This document shows positions 1 to 8,516 of a stretch of DNA of 64,000 nt, in pieces (position 1 is the stretch's first letter; each line of letters begins with the position of its first letter). A model generated the notes under the pieces. That model saw nothing but the letters and a program-made list of their open reading frames with translations, was not told the origin of the DNA and ran no database searches. Source of the stretch: Clostridiaceae bacterium (lineage in GTDB: Bacteria > Bacillota > Clostridia > DSM-8532); assembly GCA_012728015.1 (NCBI GenBank), contig JAAYFY010000018.1, forward strand, positions 1 to 64,000, read 5' to 3'. The position numbers and the translations under genes are program-made.

Positions 1-252
1 ACCTTCTTGCCGTTTTTGAGGACTATCATGGATTTCAGCCTTCCAGTCACATGGAGAAGGCCCCGCCTGTCTATTCTTCCAAGATCCCCGGTATATCACC
101 TGGGACTGGGGTGTATGTCTGAACCTGAAAGCTGTCCTGTCTCCAAAGAGTTCTGCCGATTGCAACATCATGTCTTTGAGATCGGTGATGGGCCTTACCT
201 GGTAATAAGGTTCGATGGTTCTAATACTGTACAGTTTGATTTGATCAGTCAT
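1..252 (-). pseudogene. Acyl-CoA synthetase (AMP-binding) remnant, internally deleted
   Basis: The start is intact: ATG at 252 has a GGAG ribosome binding site five bases upstream. It opens an N-terminus (YYQVRPITDLKDM, SAELFGDRTAF) closely like that of the complete AMP-dependent ligase at 40884-42599 (LYEVRPVRDLRDM, SVELFGDKAAF). After about 45 residues the similarity stops. From about position 97 leftwards a different reading frame encodes the C-terminal signature of the same family (YTGDLGRIDRRG, LHVTGRLKSMIVLKNGKK). Roughly 400 codons of the adenylation core are therefore missing, the two ends are out of frame, and a TGA sits just before YTGDLG. The gene runs off the left edge of the window. 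A collapsed assembly is the main alternative to a true deletion. Confidence 0.8.
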
Positions 253-364
253 TTAATCTCCATTCGTGTATAAGGAAGTATCCCTATTATTTTATCACAA
301 TTTGGCCCATAATTGTTTACTTTATTATAATAAAAAATAAACAGTCGTATTCCGCAAGACAAAA

Positions 365-385
365 GCAGGGGCCAAAAGCCCCTGC
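365..385 (-). terminator. Terminator of the xylanase gene
   Basis: Perfect 8-bp stem (365-372 with 378-385) around a 5-base loop, about 25 bases beyond the xylanase stop codon. On the minus strand it is followed by a short T-rich tract. Confidence 0.65.
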
Positions 386-411
386 TGTCATCGTTCAGAA
401 ATCAATCAGCG

Positions 412-2214
412 TTATTTCACCAGTTCAAGATCGGCTATGCTTTCAAGGGTCTGCCACGTGTTGTCGGTAAGGTCGCAGAATTTGGTTATGCTTACGCGGG
501 TACCCGTATCATCGCTGTGGTTGATCTGGGCATCAAATCCCATTACCATGCCTTCGGAGGCGGGATTCACCAGGGGAATGGCCAGTTCCACGAGGTAGCC
601 ATTGGGCGTTACCTTCGCAGCAGACTTAAAACCCTCCTTTTCCGGTATATTGCCGAAGGTTTCATAACCTTCAAAGTTTACACGGTAATGTCCGTCATCA
701 TCCTCATAGAAAGAAGTTTTCCCGTTGTTCTGGTCGAGGAAGACCTCAATGGAATCATGCTCGTAAGGATTTGACGAATCCTTGTTCAAAACCGGATCTT
801 CCACCTCGAAGAAGCAATATATGTAGTTTTCATCCCAGAGGACCCGCACGACGCCCTTTGCGCCTTCCCATGCCATGATGGAGTTGTTCACTTGAATTTC
901 AGGGCATTTGTCCCAGAGTTCCTCCTTCTCTCCATCGATTGAGGGAGTACCGTACATCGCCTGGGTCTTTTTCACAATCTTTTCCTGGGACATCCTGTGA
1001 TCGGCAAGGTACTTTTCGGGATCCAAGACCGCATAGTAAGCTTCCTTTGGGGTATAGTCACCTTTAAACAGGCATGGATACTTGTCATTGCGCCAACTTT
1101 TAGTATCGATGGTTCCCCAGAAGGTTACCCTTACAATGTTATCCTTGTACTGTTTGAACAGCTTGAACAATTCAGCGTATACAATGGCCTGCCTGACTTC
1201 CTGTTCCCTGGTAAGGGATTTTGCTACAGAGGCATCGTTAACGGTGACATCCAATTCGGTGATGCTTACCTCAACTCCGAGTTCCGAAAACAACTTAATG
1301 CTGTTCTCAACCGAAGCGATGGAGACATCGGTGCTATAGTGCCCCTGCATGCCGATGCCGTGGATGGGTACGCCCTTTTCCAGGAGGTCCTTGACCATGG
1401 CGTGGACTACGGTGGCCTTGATATCATCGTTAAGGTTATAGTCGTTGTAGTACAGTATTGCGTCGGGGTCGGCCTCATGGGCAAAGCGGAATGCCATCTC
1501 AATATAGTCGGGACCGATGGATCTCAGCCATTGTGTGTTCCTCAGACATTTGGTCCAGTCACCGTCCGCGGGAAGGGGCGTGCCGTCATTAACGGCTTCG
1601 TTGACCACGTCCCAGGACATAATCCTGCCCTTATAGTTGCTGACGACGGTGGTAATATGGTTACGAAGCTGTTCTATGGCCTTTTCACGGTCCGAGGTCT
1701 GGCCCAGGAATCTTCCGGACTGCTGGTGCCATACCAGGGTATGGCCAACCACTTTAAGATTGTTTTCCTCGGCAAACTTCAACATGGCATCTGGCAGGGC
1801 GAAGCTGAAAAGGCCCTCACCAGGCTGCATATTGTCAGGCTTCATGATGTTTTCGGGTGTGATGCAGTTAAACTGGTCGAGTACCAGGCTTTTTTCCGGG
1901 TCGATCAGGGTGTTGGGCGTGTAAATGGTACCAAGAAGGAAATAATCGGAGTATGCCTCTGCCAGTGAATATCCTGTAGGTTCGTAAACAGGACCTTTCG
2001 GCTTCTTGCCTGCTGAACCGCCGGTTTCGGGGGACGGCTCCGGGGTTGAAACCGGAGTGGAGGACGGTTCCGGGGTTGAAACCGGAGTGGGGGACGGCTC
2101 CGGGGTTCCGGAGGTCTGACTGTTGGCGCCGCACCCGGATAACATGAACACCGCGAGGCTGATAATCAAGCATAAAAAGACGAACTTGCTTTTCGGGGAT
2201 TTGATTCTGCGCAT
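412..2214 (-). CDS. Endo-1,4-beta-xylanase, GH10 with C-terminal CBM9-like domain, lipoprotein
   Basis: Predicted secreted, lipid-anchored xylanase that cuts the beta-1,4 backbone of xylan outside the cell. A type II signal peptide (lipobox LSGC) is followed by a Thr-Pro-Glu-Ser linker at about residues 35-65. The GH10 barrel covers about residues 80-410, with the acid/base in WDVVNEAV (Glu206) and the nucleophile in ITELDV (Glu320). A C-terminal domain of about 180 residues has the CBM9-type pattern (PSIDG, ENYIYCFFEV, DSIEVFLDQ). The longest frame starts at a GTG (2223) lying inside the ribosome binding site, so ATG 2214 behind GAGGTGG is preferred (600 residues). It is transcribed divergently from the dehydrogenase gene, with no partner gene downstream. 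Family assignment is secure; substrate is by family. Confidence 0.95.
   Translation of the reverse strand: MRRIKSPKSKFVFLCLIISLAVFMLSGCGANSQTSGTPEPSPTPVSTPEPSSTPVSTPEPSPETGGSAGKKPKGPVYEPTGYSLAEAYSDYFLLGTIYTPNTLIDPEKSLVLDQFNCITPENIMKPDNMQPGEGLFSFALPDAMLKFAEENNLKVVGHTLVWHQQSGRFLGQTSDREKAIEQLRNHITTVVSNYKGRIMSWDVVNEAVNDGTPLPADGDWTKCLRNTQWLRSIGPDYIEMAFRFAHEADPDAILYYNDYNLNDDIKATVVHAMVKDLLEKGVPIHGIGMQGHYSTDVSIASVENSIKLFSELGVEVSITELDVTVNDASVAKSLTREQEVRQAIVYAELFKLFKQYKDNIVRVTFWGTIDTKSWRNDKYPCLFKGDYTPKEAYYAVLDPEKYLADHRMSQEKIVKKTQAMYGTPSIDGEKEELWDKCPEIQVNNSIMAWEGAKGVVRVLWDENYIYCFFEVEDPVLNKDSSNPYEHDSIEVFLDQNNGKTSFYEDDDGHYRVNFEGYETFGNIPEKEGFKSAAKVTPNGYLVELAIPLVNPASEGMVMGFDAQINHSDDTGTRVSITKFCDLTDNTWQTLESIADLELVK
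2031..2110. repeat. 30-bp tandem repeat in the xylanase linker
   Basis: About two and a half copies of a 30-bp unit (2031-2060, 2061-2090, partial 2091-2110), differing at only a few bases. Each full unit encodes ten residues of the Pro/Thr/Ser/Glu linker (TPEPSPTPVS type). Confidence 0.85.
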
Positions 2215-2434
2215 TTTAACCACCTCAATACATAATTGGCCGAATGGACCGATGAATGAGCCAACTTGTTAACAATCAACAGAACCGTTTTTTATTACCG
2301 GCTCCACTTTGAGTATACCATAAAATACCGCCATGGGGGACGACCAGGGACATGGTTCTTTTGGTTAAATTTCCCTGCTAAAAGAATCCTCCCTCTGACA
2401 GTTGAACAGGCACGAATTGTGGTAAATATTAAAA

Positions 2435-2456
2435 ATACGAGTATGCTAATTCGTAT
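2435..2456. promoter_or_regulatory. Possible operator upstream of the D-lactate-type dehydrogenase
   Basis: Perfect inverted repeat ATACGA (2435-2440) and TCGTAT (2451-2456) around a 10-base AT-rich centre, 39 bases before the chosen start of the dehydrogenase. Spacing and symmetry suit a dimeric regulator. A separate TTGTTAACAA palindrome at 2266-2275 resembles half of a Rex-type site. Neither has further support. Confidence 0.3.
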
Positions 2457-2494
2457 GGATATATGCAGATAACGATATGGAAGGAGCTGTAACT

Positions 2495-3532
2495 ATGATT
2501 AAGAATATCGGCTTTTTTGACACCAAGCCCTACGACAAGGTGTGGTTTGACAGATTAAAGGATAAATACCGATTTGAGTTCAAGTACTTTGAAAGCAAAC
2601 TAAACGGCGATACGGCGATGATGTGTTCCGGACTTGACGGAGTGGTGGCTTTTGTCAATGACGTTATTGATAAAAAGACCATCGACGTGCTAAACGGTTT
2701 TGGCATAAAAATCCTCGCCCTGCGCTGCGCCGGATACAATAACGTGGATTTCAAGGCCGCCTTTGACAAGATTCATGTTGTGAGGGTTCCGGCATATTCG
2801 CCCCATGCCGTTGCAGAGCACGCCATGGCCCTGATCCTGACCCTGAACCGGAAGATTCACCGCGCATATATCAGAACCCGTGACTTCAATTTCAGCATCA
2901 ATGGGTTTACAGGCTTTGACCTGTACGGGAAAACAATGGGAATCATCGGAACGGGTAAGATCGGGCGTGTGTTTGCGGACATATGTAAAGGGTTCGGCAT
3001 GAAGGTTATAGCCCACGATCCGTTCCCCGCCAAAGACAGCGGGATAGAGTATGTGGGGCTGGATGAGCTCTTTAAGCAATCCGACATCATATCTCTTCAC
3101 GCGCCCCTGACAAGGGATACTTATCACATTATCGACAGGGATGCCATCGGGATTATGAAGGATGGCGCATATATAGTAAACACCTCCAGGGGAGCCCTAG
3201 TGGACAGCGAGGCCCTGCTGGAAGCCATAAAGGACGGAAAAATCGGCGGAGCCTGCCTGGATGTATACGAAGAGGAATCTGACATCTTCTATGAGGACTA
3301 TTCCAATGTGGTCATCAAGGACGATATCCTTGCAAGACTTATTTCCATGCCCAACGTGATTGTCACGTCCCACCAGGCGTTTTTAACCGATGAAGCACTG
3401 AAAAATATAGCAGAAACCACACTGGAGAACCTCAAAGAATTCTTTGACGGCAAGGGCCTTACCAATGAGATCTGCTACAGGTGCGCCAAGTATGGAAACT
3501 GCACAAAGAAAGATAATGAAAGATGCTTCTGA
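2495..3532 (+). CDS. D-2-hydroxyacid (D-lactate-type) dehydrogenase with Cys-rich tail
   Basis: NAD-dependent D-2-hydroxyacid dehydrogenase, probably reducing pyruvate to D-lactate during fermentation. The Rossmann motif GIIGTGKIG is at about residue 146. The catalytic Arg lies in LRCAGYNN, the Glu in DVYEEESD and the His in VTSHQAF. The pattern VPAYSPHAVAEHA is typical of D-lactate dehydrogenases. ATG 2495 is chosen over ATG 2477 because AAGGAG (2481-2486) lies eight bases before it (345 residues). An unusual C-terminal extension carries four cysteines (CYRCAKYGNC...RCF), spaced C-x2-C-x5-C-x8-C, which could bind a metal. The exact substrate (lactate or another 2-ketoacid) cannot be fixed from sequence. 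Confidence 0.9.
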   Translation: MIKNIGFFDTKPYDKVWFDRLKDKYRFEFKYFESKLNGDTAMMCSGLDGVVAFVNDVIDKKTIDVLNGFGIKILALRCAGYNNVDFKAAFDKIHVVRVPAYSPHAVAEHAMALILTLNRKIHRAYIRTRDFNFSINGFTGFDLYGKTMGIIGTGKIGRVFADICKGFGMKVIAHDPFPAKDSGIEYVGLDELFKQSDIISLHAPLTRDTYHIIDRDAIGIMKDGAYIVNTSRGALVDSEALLEAIKDGKIGGACLDVYEEESDIFYEDYSNVVIKDDILARLISMPNVIVTSHQAFLTDEALKNIAETTLENLKEFFDGKGLTNEICYRCAKYGNCTKKDNERCF

Positions 3533-3567
3533 CTCTGACAAAGAAATGTCCATGGCCTATGGAAAAC

Positions 3568-3590
3568 GGGCGGCGCAAAACGCGCCGCCC
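3568..3590. terminator. Hairpin between two convergent genes
   Basis: GC-only 9-bp stem (3568-3576 with 3582-3590) and a 5-base loop, 35 bases after the dehydrogenase stop and before the converging GGDEF gene. There is no T tract, so intrinsic termination may be weak. Confidence 0.45.
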
Positions 3591-3647
3591 TGATATTGCC
3601 AGAATATAATATAATTCAGTTGTACGGGAAAGAGCCTATTTGGCCTT

Positions 3648-5215
3648 TCATGGCGCGGCGTATTCTGTTCTGTTCCGGCCTGAGACCTTGGCTTTATACA
3701 GCAATTTATCAGCCATGGCAACCACATCTTCCGGTGAAATTTCGGCTGAGTATCTCACCGTAGTAACACCAATGCTGGCGGTGACAAACTCCGAAACCGA
3801 AGATTTTTCATGCTCAATCTTCAGATTGTGAATCCTGTGCCTGATCTTTTCGGCTATTGAAACAGCCGCCTGGATATCAGTATCAGGCAGAATGCAGGCA
3901 AATTCCTCCCCGCCATAACGGGCAGCCAGGTCAACCGACCGGGTTACGCAACCGGTCAGTACCTTGCCGATTTGACGCAGGCATTCGTCCCCCATCACAT
4001 GGCAGTAGTAATCGTTGTATTCCTTGAAATGGTCTATATCAAGCATGATGACCGATAATTCAGAGTTCGAACGCCTGAGCCTGTAATACTCATGTTCCAG
4101 GACAGAATCAAAGAATCTTCTGTTGGCAATCCCCGTCAGGCTGTCAGTGTTACTTAATTCCATAAGCTGGCGGTTGGTTTTCTCCAATCACAACTCCATC
4201 TCTTTTCTTTCGTTTATGTCGGTTAACATGGCAAAAGACCCTTCAAACTTTCCTGAATCATCGATAAGGGCCTTTGCGGAAACCAGGAACCAGTGGATCT
4301 GTCCGTCCTTCCTTTTCAGATAGCATTCATAAACCGAATCTTTGCCTTGTTTCCTGAGGGACGCCTGATTATCGTAAACATCAGTTGGTTTTCAGGGAAG
4401 AAGGATGCATATGATCTCCCAAGCATTTCATCAACTGTATACCCAAGCATGGAAGCCATATTCTCATTGGCAAAGGTGATTTTGTAATCTCCGTCGAAAA
4501 TCACAATTCCTTCAATGGCGGTTTCCACGATTTTTTGGAACATGGATTCACTTTTTTCCAGTGATTTTTGAATCTCAAGCACCTGCATATCGCTTTTTTC
4601 CTTGGCAAGCATCAGCAAAATAAAGCCGCTTACAAGGAAAATGAAAAAGCTTGTCCCGGGAATCACAGTGTATACGAAGCTGAGGTGCATGCCTAAGGAG
4701 AATTCAGTAAAACCTAAGCAGATAATGGCGCAAAACAGGAATACCGAGCCGGCTATGCAATAGCATACAGCCAGCAGCGATTTCAGCGAGAATCTCATTT
4801 CAGATTTTCTGAACAAGAACAGACTTGTCAGAAAGTAGAAGCAGCTTTGGATAAGAAAAACCAGTCCTGTCTGACGGGGTATGGACAAAAATATGGTTAG
4901 TGAGCATGCCAGTATTACCCCTGCTGATGTCAGGATGTGAAGCCAGCGCCGTACAAGCTTTCCGGAGAGGTATCGAACAGCCCAGGCTTCATAGGCGCAG
5001 CCCAGCAATAATATAATGAAAGCAAGCGAGGTTAGGCCATCAAAGGTATGGGTCCGGAAGTAAAGTATCAAAGAACCGGTACCCTGAAGGATCTTGGCCG
5101 TGCCCCAGAAAGGGACTTTTTGTGGGTTGTTTTTATTCAGCTTAAAAACTGCCAACAGCAGACCATACAGGAAGGACCCCATTGCCAGCATCAGCATTAC
5201 TGTTCTCAGGTCCAC
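3648..5215 (-). pseudogene. Membrane PAS-GGDEF diguanylate cyclase, broken by a frameshift and a stop
   Basis: Read from the right, there is a membrane sensor region of about seven helices, then a PAS domain (GIVIFDGDYKITFAN, LGYTVDEMLG), then GGDEF. Reading frame is lost near 4385, after FFPENQ: PAS homology continues in another frame (DVYDNQASLRKQGKDSVYEC, DGQIHWFLVSAKAL). An in-frame TGA at 4188-4190 then separates NERKEMEL from LEKTNRQLMELS. The GGDEF part itself is intact: RYGGEEF catalytic loop, with an RxxD inhibitory site five residues before it. The likely original start is GTG 5215 (VDLRTVMLML); a longer frame opens at 5284. The detached GGDEF piece could still start at TTG 4187 but has no clear ribosome binding site. 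Two independent lesions favour real decay over a single sequencing error. Confidence 0.85.
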
Positions 5216-5258
5216 AGATAACCCCCCGGAATTCACCCATACTTTGATAAAACCCTTT

Positions 5259-5282
5259 GGCTCCGCAAGCCTTGGCGGAGCC
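5259..5282. other. Hairpin before the broken GGDEF gene
   Basis: Perfect 8-bp inverted repeat (5259-5266 and 5275-5282) around an 8-base loop, about 45 bases before the likely GTG start. I compared it by eye with the c-di-GMP-I and -II riboswitch cores and saw no match. Its role is unknown. Confidence 0.5.
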
Positions 5283-5382
5283 AACTACCGGAATATATAC
5301 TATTATAAAACAGCCCGACGGATTGTTAAATAGAAGTTTGCTTTTTTCCATTTTGTCGGCATCCCTTTTAGGGTTACCGCCG

Positions 5383-5642
5383 TCATCTTTCCTTAAGCCA
5401 TTGAAGCACAGGCTCAAGGTTTTCCTCCCTTACGCCATCGAAGCCATTTTCAATGATCGAAATGGACTCTTCGAGTTTCTCGTCTTTCTCTTTTTGACTT
5501 TTTATCATTTTCAGAAAAGGGACAGCATGAGCTTATCCATGCCCTTTTGCTCTCTTAATGGCAGACATCCGCCGTGAAGATAAAAGAAGGGTATGCCTTT
5601 TATCCTGTTCCTTGAAATAATTGCTTCGGCGCTGGGGTCGGG
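5383..5642 (-). pseudogene. Flavodoxin-domain remnant (C-terminal half)
   Basis: The nitroreductase stop codon is followed in the same frame, with no start codon, by DPSAEAIISRNRIKGIPFFY and LHGG, then MDKLMLSLF. This is the C-terminal pattern of flavodoxin-domain proteins (protoporphyrinogen-oxidase-like type). A TGA then interrupts it. The homology continues one frame over (KMIKSQKEKDEKLEES, ENGFDGVREENLEPVLQWLK) and ends at TGA 5385-5383. The N-terminal half with the FMN phosphate loop is absent. I infer a deletion that joined the nitroreductase end to the middle of a flavodoxin gene, followed by a frameshift. Family recognition is by eye. Confidence 0.6.
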
Positions 5643-6404
5643 TTATTTAACCATCAGATCAAAGCCTTGCTTGCGTATGATATTCAGTATCTCCTGTCGC
5701 TTGGGATTGCCATTATTGTATCTGCTGACCACCTGGTTGCTGAAACTGTCCAGCGGCCTTCCTGGGTCTCTCAGATCATAATAAGTACGCATTTCCTCGT
5801 CATATTCCCTAATCTCATCAAGATAGTTCTCAAGCATGGCATAGGCATTCTCGAAAACCCTGAGTTTCATTTCCATTCTGGGCTTTAACTGCGGACTCTG
5901 GTTCGGGTACCCGATACCAAGGCCTATCACCGGGAAGGTCAACTCAGGAAGCTTCAAGAGTTCGCAGATCTTTTCGGAATCATTAAGGATGCTGCCAAAA
6001 TATACAGTTCCCAAACCCATAGATTCCGCGGCTATCACAACATTCTGGGCCATCATGCACGCATCGGTGAATGCCGAGAAAAACCTGTCCATATCCCGTG
6101 CTGTTTCGGCTGTATGGCTTTTCTCTTTCGCAATCTGGTAGTTTCGGTACTGATCCACAATAAATATCAGCAATTCAGGCGACCTTGCCACATACTCCTG
6201 ATTGCAGACCCCTGCAATCTTATACTTCAACTCCTGGTCTGTCACACGGATGATTGAGCAGGCTTGCATACCAACAGCTGTAGCCGTGCGCCTTGCGACT
6301 TCCATCAGCAGCCCAAAGACTTCTTCCGGAATCTTCTGATCCTTGAATTCGCGGATTGTCCGGTGCTCAAGCTGTTTTTGGATTGTTTCGTTAATACCTT
6401 TCAT
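5643..6404 (-). CDS. Nitroreductase-family FMN-dependent NAD(P)H oxidoreductase
   Basis: Flavin-dependent NAD(P)H oxidoreductase of the nitroreductase superfamily, cytoplasmic and probably dimeric. The FMN-binding HRTIREFKDQKIPEE pattern lies near the N-terminus, and AESMGLGTVYFGSIL and PVIGLGIGYPN follow, as in NfrA-like enzymes. ATG 6404 has GAGGAGGG six bases upstream and gives the usual family length of 253 residues; the longer frame to 6500 adds an unconvincing 32-residue leader. It is intact although both genes behind it are decayed. The natural substrate cannot be told from sequence. Confidence 0.9.
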   Translation of the reverse strand: MKGINETIQKQLEHRTIREFKDQKIPEEVFGLLMEVARRTATAVGMQACSIIRVTDQELKYKIAGVCNQEYVARSPELLIFIVDQYRNYQIAKEKSHTAETARDMDRFFSAFTDACMMAQNVVIAAESMGLGTVYFGSILNDSEKICELLKLPELTFPVIGLGIGYPNQSPQLKPRMEMKLRVFENAYAMLENYLDEIREYDEEMRTYYDLRDPGRPLDSFSNQVVSRYNNGNPKRQEILNIIRKQGFDLMVK

Positions 6405-6505
6405 TGTGACCCTCCTCTTTTTTCCATAGTCTATTATTATTTTCCCTTCATTCCAGGCTCCTGGTCGCTGGCTCGCCGTTCGGCTGAAGATCTGGGGCAC
6501 ATCAA

Positions 6506-7366
6506 TTATAGATTGGGTTCAATATTTTCCCTGATCCAGTTAGTAATATGATAATCGGCGTCAGTTGGATATTCCAGATTCAGCTTCTTGGCTGTTTCAA
6601 CAGAAATTCTGCGAAACAGGTTGATTGATGCCAGCAATCCCCTTAAGCTATCGGCTTTATCATATTGAGAAAAAGTGCTTTTAAGTTCCTTTAATGTCTT
6701 TTGGTCAATCCACTCATGGAGGAAGCGCCCTCCATGCCAGACATCATAATCATTGCCATGCAAAGCCTTTGCATGCCATTCCATCATTTGAAGAAGCAGT
6801 ACTCTAAGATCGTTTTCCCTTGTCTTGGCTGTCCAAAGCTCGCCTCTCACAATCTGTTTGGCTATATACAGAGAGCTGAAGAAAAACATGTTTACTGTCT
6901 GAAGAAAAGTCTTCCCGTCAACTTGGGGAGCTGATACAGGTTTAAAAACCGTTGGCGTAATGCGGCCGGCTAAATTATCCTTATCCACTAAAACCCTTAC
7001 GCCCCTGCGGAAGTTTTCCGGGATAATTCTATCCTTTGCCAATTGGTGAAGACTCTCGCCGGGCAGAAAAACCATATCAACCTGGTACCCGCCTTCAAAT
7101 AATGTAAGGCGTTCGGGCTCACCTATCGAAGTCTGGTATACAAATGTTACCCAAATCTTACCGAGGCCTTTAAGCCAATCAATATTGTGCAAATAATAAT
7201 TACTATTATCCGCATATATAATAATGTCCAAATCAGCCCACTCATCAGCGGGATGATCAAAACGCGATCTTGATCCCACAACAAAAGCAGCTCTTATGTC
7301 CTCTGTTGACTTCGCCCATGATGTAAAATCACTTTCAAATGTTTTGTAAAAATCATGTGACTTCAT
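6506..7366 (-). CDS. Aminoglycoside 6-adenylyltransferase-like nucleotidyltransferase
   Basis: ANT(6)/AadE-like protein of about 286 residues. The nucleotidyltransferase signature FVVGSRSRFDHPADEWADLDI is split over the metal-binding region, with Gly-Ser and Asp-x-Asp (DLD) present, and VDMVFLPG supplies the third acidic position. Members adenylylate streptomycin-like aminoglycosides, but environmental homologues often have unknown substrates, so resistance should not be assumed. The start is uncertain: ATG 7366 or TTG 7375, neither with a strong ribosome binding site. It is separated from both neighbours by gaps and probably transcribed alone. No mobile element flanks it. Confidence 0.85.
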   Translation of the reverse strand: MKSHDFYKTFESDFTSWAKSTEDIRAAFVVGSRSRFDHPADEWADLDIIIYADNSNYYLHNIDWLKGLGKIWVTFVYQTSIGEPERLTLFEGGYQVDMVFLPGESLHQLAKDRIIPENFRRGVRVLVDKDNLAGRITPTVFKPVSAPQVDGKTFLQTVNMFFFSSLYIAKQIVRGELWTAKTRENDLRVLLLQMMEWHAKALHGNDYDVWHGGRFLHEWIDQKTLKELKSTFSQYDKADSLRGLLASINLFRRISVETAKKLNLEYPTDADYHITNWIRENIEPNL

Positions 7367-7424
7367 CGCCTGCAATCGACCCCCGTTTTACATCATAGCG
7401 CAGGGTGGTATGCTATAACCTTTC

Positions 7425-8516
7425 TCATATAAGGCTTTCCAGGTACTCCACGATATCCCTAGCTCTTGGCGGACAGCCTTTAACGCTCTTTTCAAATCCT
7501 GAAGTACATACGCCAATACCTATACCGCCGCATTCTTTATTCTTAAAACCCTGGCCTATGTATACCTTTTCTCTCAGCCTGTTTAAAAGGCCTTTTTCAT
7601 CAAGCCTTTCCAACGCATGGATCAGGCTTCCATAGCAGGCTGAGCAGGCGCTGTCCTCGACAACATGCTTTGCCAGCTGCTGAACCCTTCTTGATGGGGT
7701 AAGCTTTCTTGATCTGGTATCCCTATTCAATTCAACAATGTCGGCATTCGCCAGGTCTGCAGTGCCTGCGCCAATACTTGCCGCAATGGAAATATAGGGA
7801 ATTCCCTTTATACTGAAGCCCATCAGGTGTGCCGCGTATGAATCTACCAGAACAGGATCCTTTCCTGCGATTATCGTGTTCATCTGGACCGGGTTGCCGC
7901 CTTCTTCAAAGTTAAGGTCGCCATTCATGCCATCAACAATTATGAGGTTTTGCCTTATAAGCTTATTCAGATACGCTATGGGCTTATGCAGTCCCATGGA
8001 ATGAAACCGCCTTTTTTCGGAATTAGGTATACAGCCCTTCATATTCTTTAAAGCGCAGGTTATATTAGTCTGGCAGTGACCTTTAAGGACCGGCATGTTT
8101 ATCAGGTAATCAACCTTTGTCACATAATCGCAGATGTTTAAACTTAATCCATTTATTTCGTATGACTTATAGCTGTCTTTTTGAAGGTCAATAAGCGGAA
8201 CATTATACTTCTTTGACAATTCCTCATAGCCGCACACTTTAAAAGCCGCTGATGTCCTGTCGCCCACCCAGGAGCCTTCCATAATTACTATGTTGCCGCG
8301 GCCTTTTGATTTCAGATATTCGATAAGCCCGGCCACTATTTCGGGAGAGGTTGTAGCGCCCGAGGCCGAGGGTTTTGCCACAACAAGGTTGGGTTTGATA
8401 CCGATAAGGGCGTTTCTGTCTATTTCCTCTTCAGGTTTTATGGCTTCAAGCAGCTCTGTTACCATTTGCCGGGGGTTATCCCCGTAAATGATACGTATCC
8501 CGTTTTTGCCATGCAT
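7425..8516 (-). CDS. DUF362 domain-containing protein
   Basis: DUF362 family protein of 363 residues, function unknown. Seen in the sequence: an N-terminal alpha/beta region (GIKPNLVVAKP, ATTSPEIVAGLIEYL), the conserved PVLKGHCQTNITCALKNMKG block, and a C-terminal cysteine set (CSACYGSL, CGGIGIGVC, GCPPRA) that could bind an iron-sulfur cluster or another metal. The last part resembles the ferredoxin-like tail of some relatives but lacks a classical C-x2-C-x2-C-x3-C. AGGAG lies nine bases before the ATG. It is a single gene with no obvious operon partner. Confidence 0.88.
   Translation of the reverse strand: MHGKNGIRIIYGDNPRQMVTELLEAIKPEEEIDRNALIGIKPNLVVAKPSASGATTSPEIVAGLIEYLKSKGRGNIVIMEGSWVGDRTSAAFKVCGYEELSKKYNVPLIDLQKDSYKSYEINGLSLNICDYVTKVDYLINMPVLKGHCQTNITCALKNMKGCIPNSEKRRFHSMGLHKPIAYLNKLIRQNLIIVDGMNGDLNFEEGGNPVQMNTIIAGKDPVLVDSYAAHLMGFSIKGIPYISIAASIGAGTADLANADIVELNRDTRSRKLTPSRRVQQLAKHVVEDSACSACYGSLIHALERLDEKGLLNRLREKVYIGQGFKNKECGGIGIGVCTSGFEKSVKGCPPRARDIVEYLESLI

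Noticed and set aside
997-1968. Long open frame on the plus strand (323 codons)
   Set aside because: It is antisense to the xylanase domain, which has clear catalytic motifs; the plus-strand frame is an effect of codon composition.
5200-5400. Possible c-di-GMP riboswitch upstream of the broken GGDEF gene
   Set aside because: The hairpin at 5259-5282 and nearby GC-rich elements do not contain the conserved c-di-GMP-I or -II core sequences; only a plain hairpin can be supported.
6506-7366. Acquired antibiotic-resistance island
   Set aside because: The ANT(6)-like gene has no flanking transposase, integrase or repeats; it looks like a chromosomal homologue of unknown substrate.
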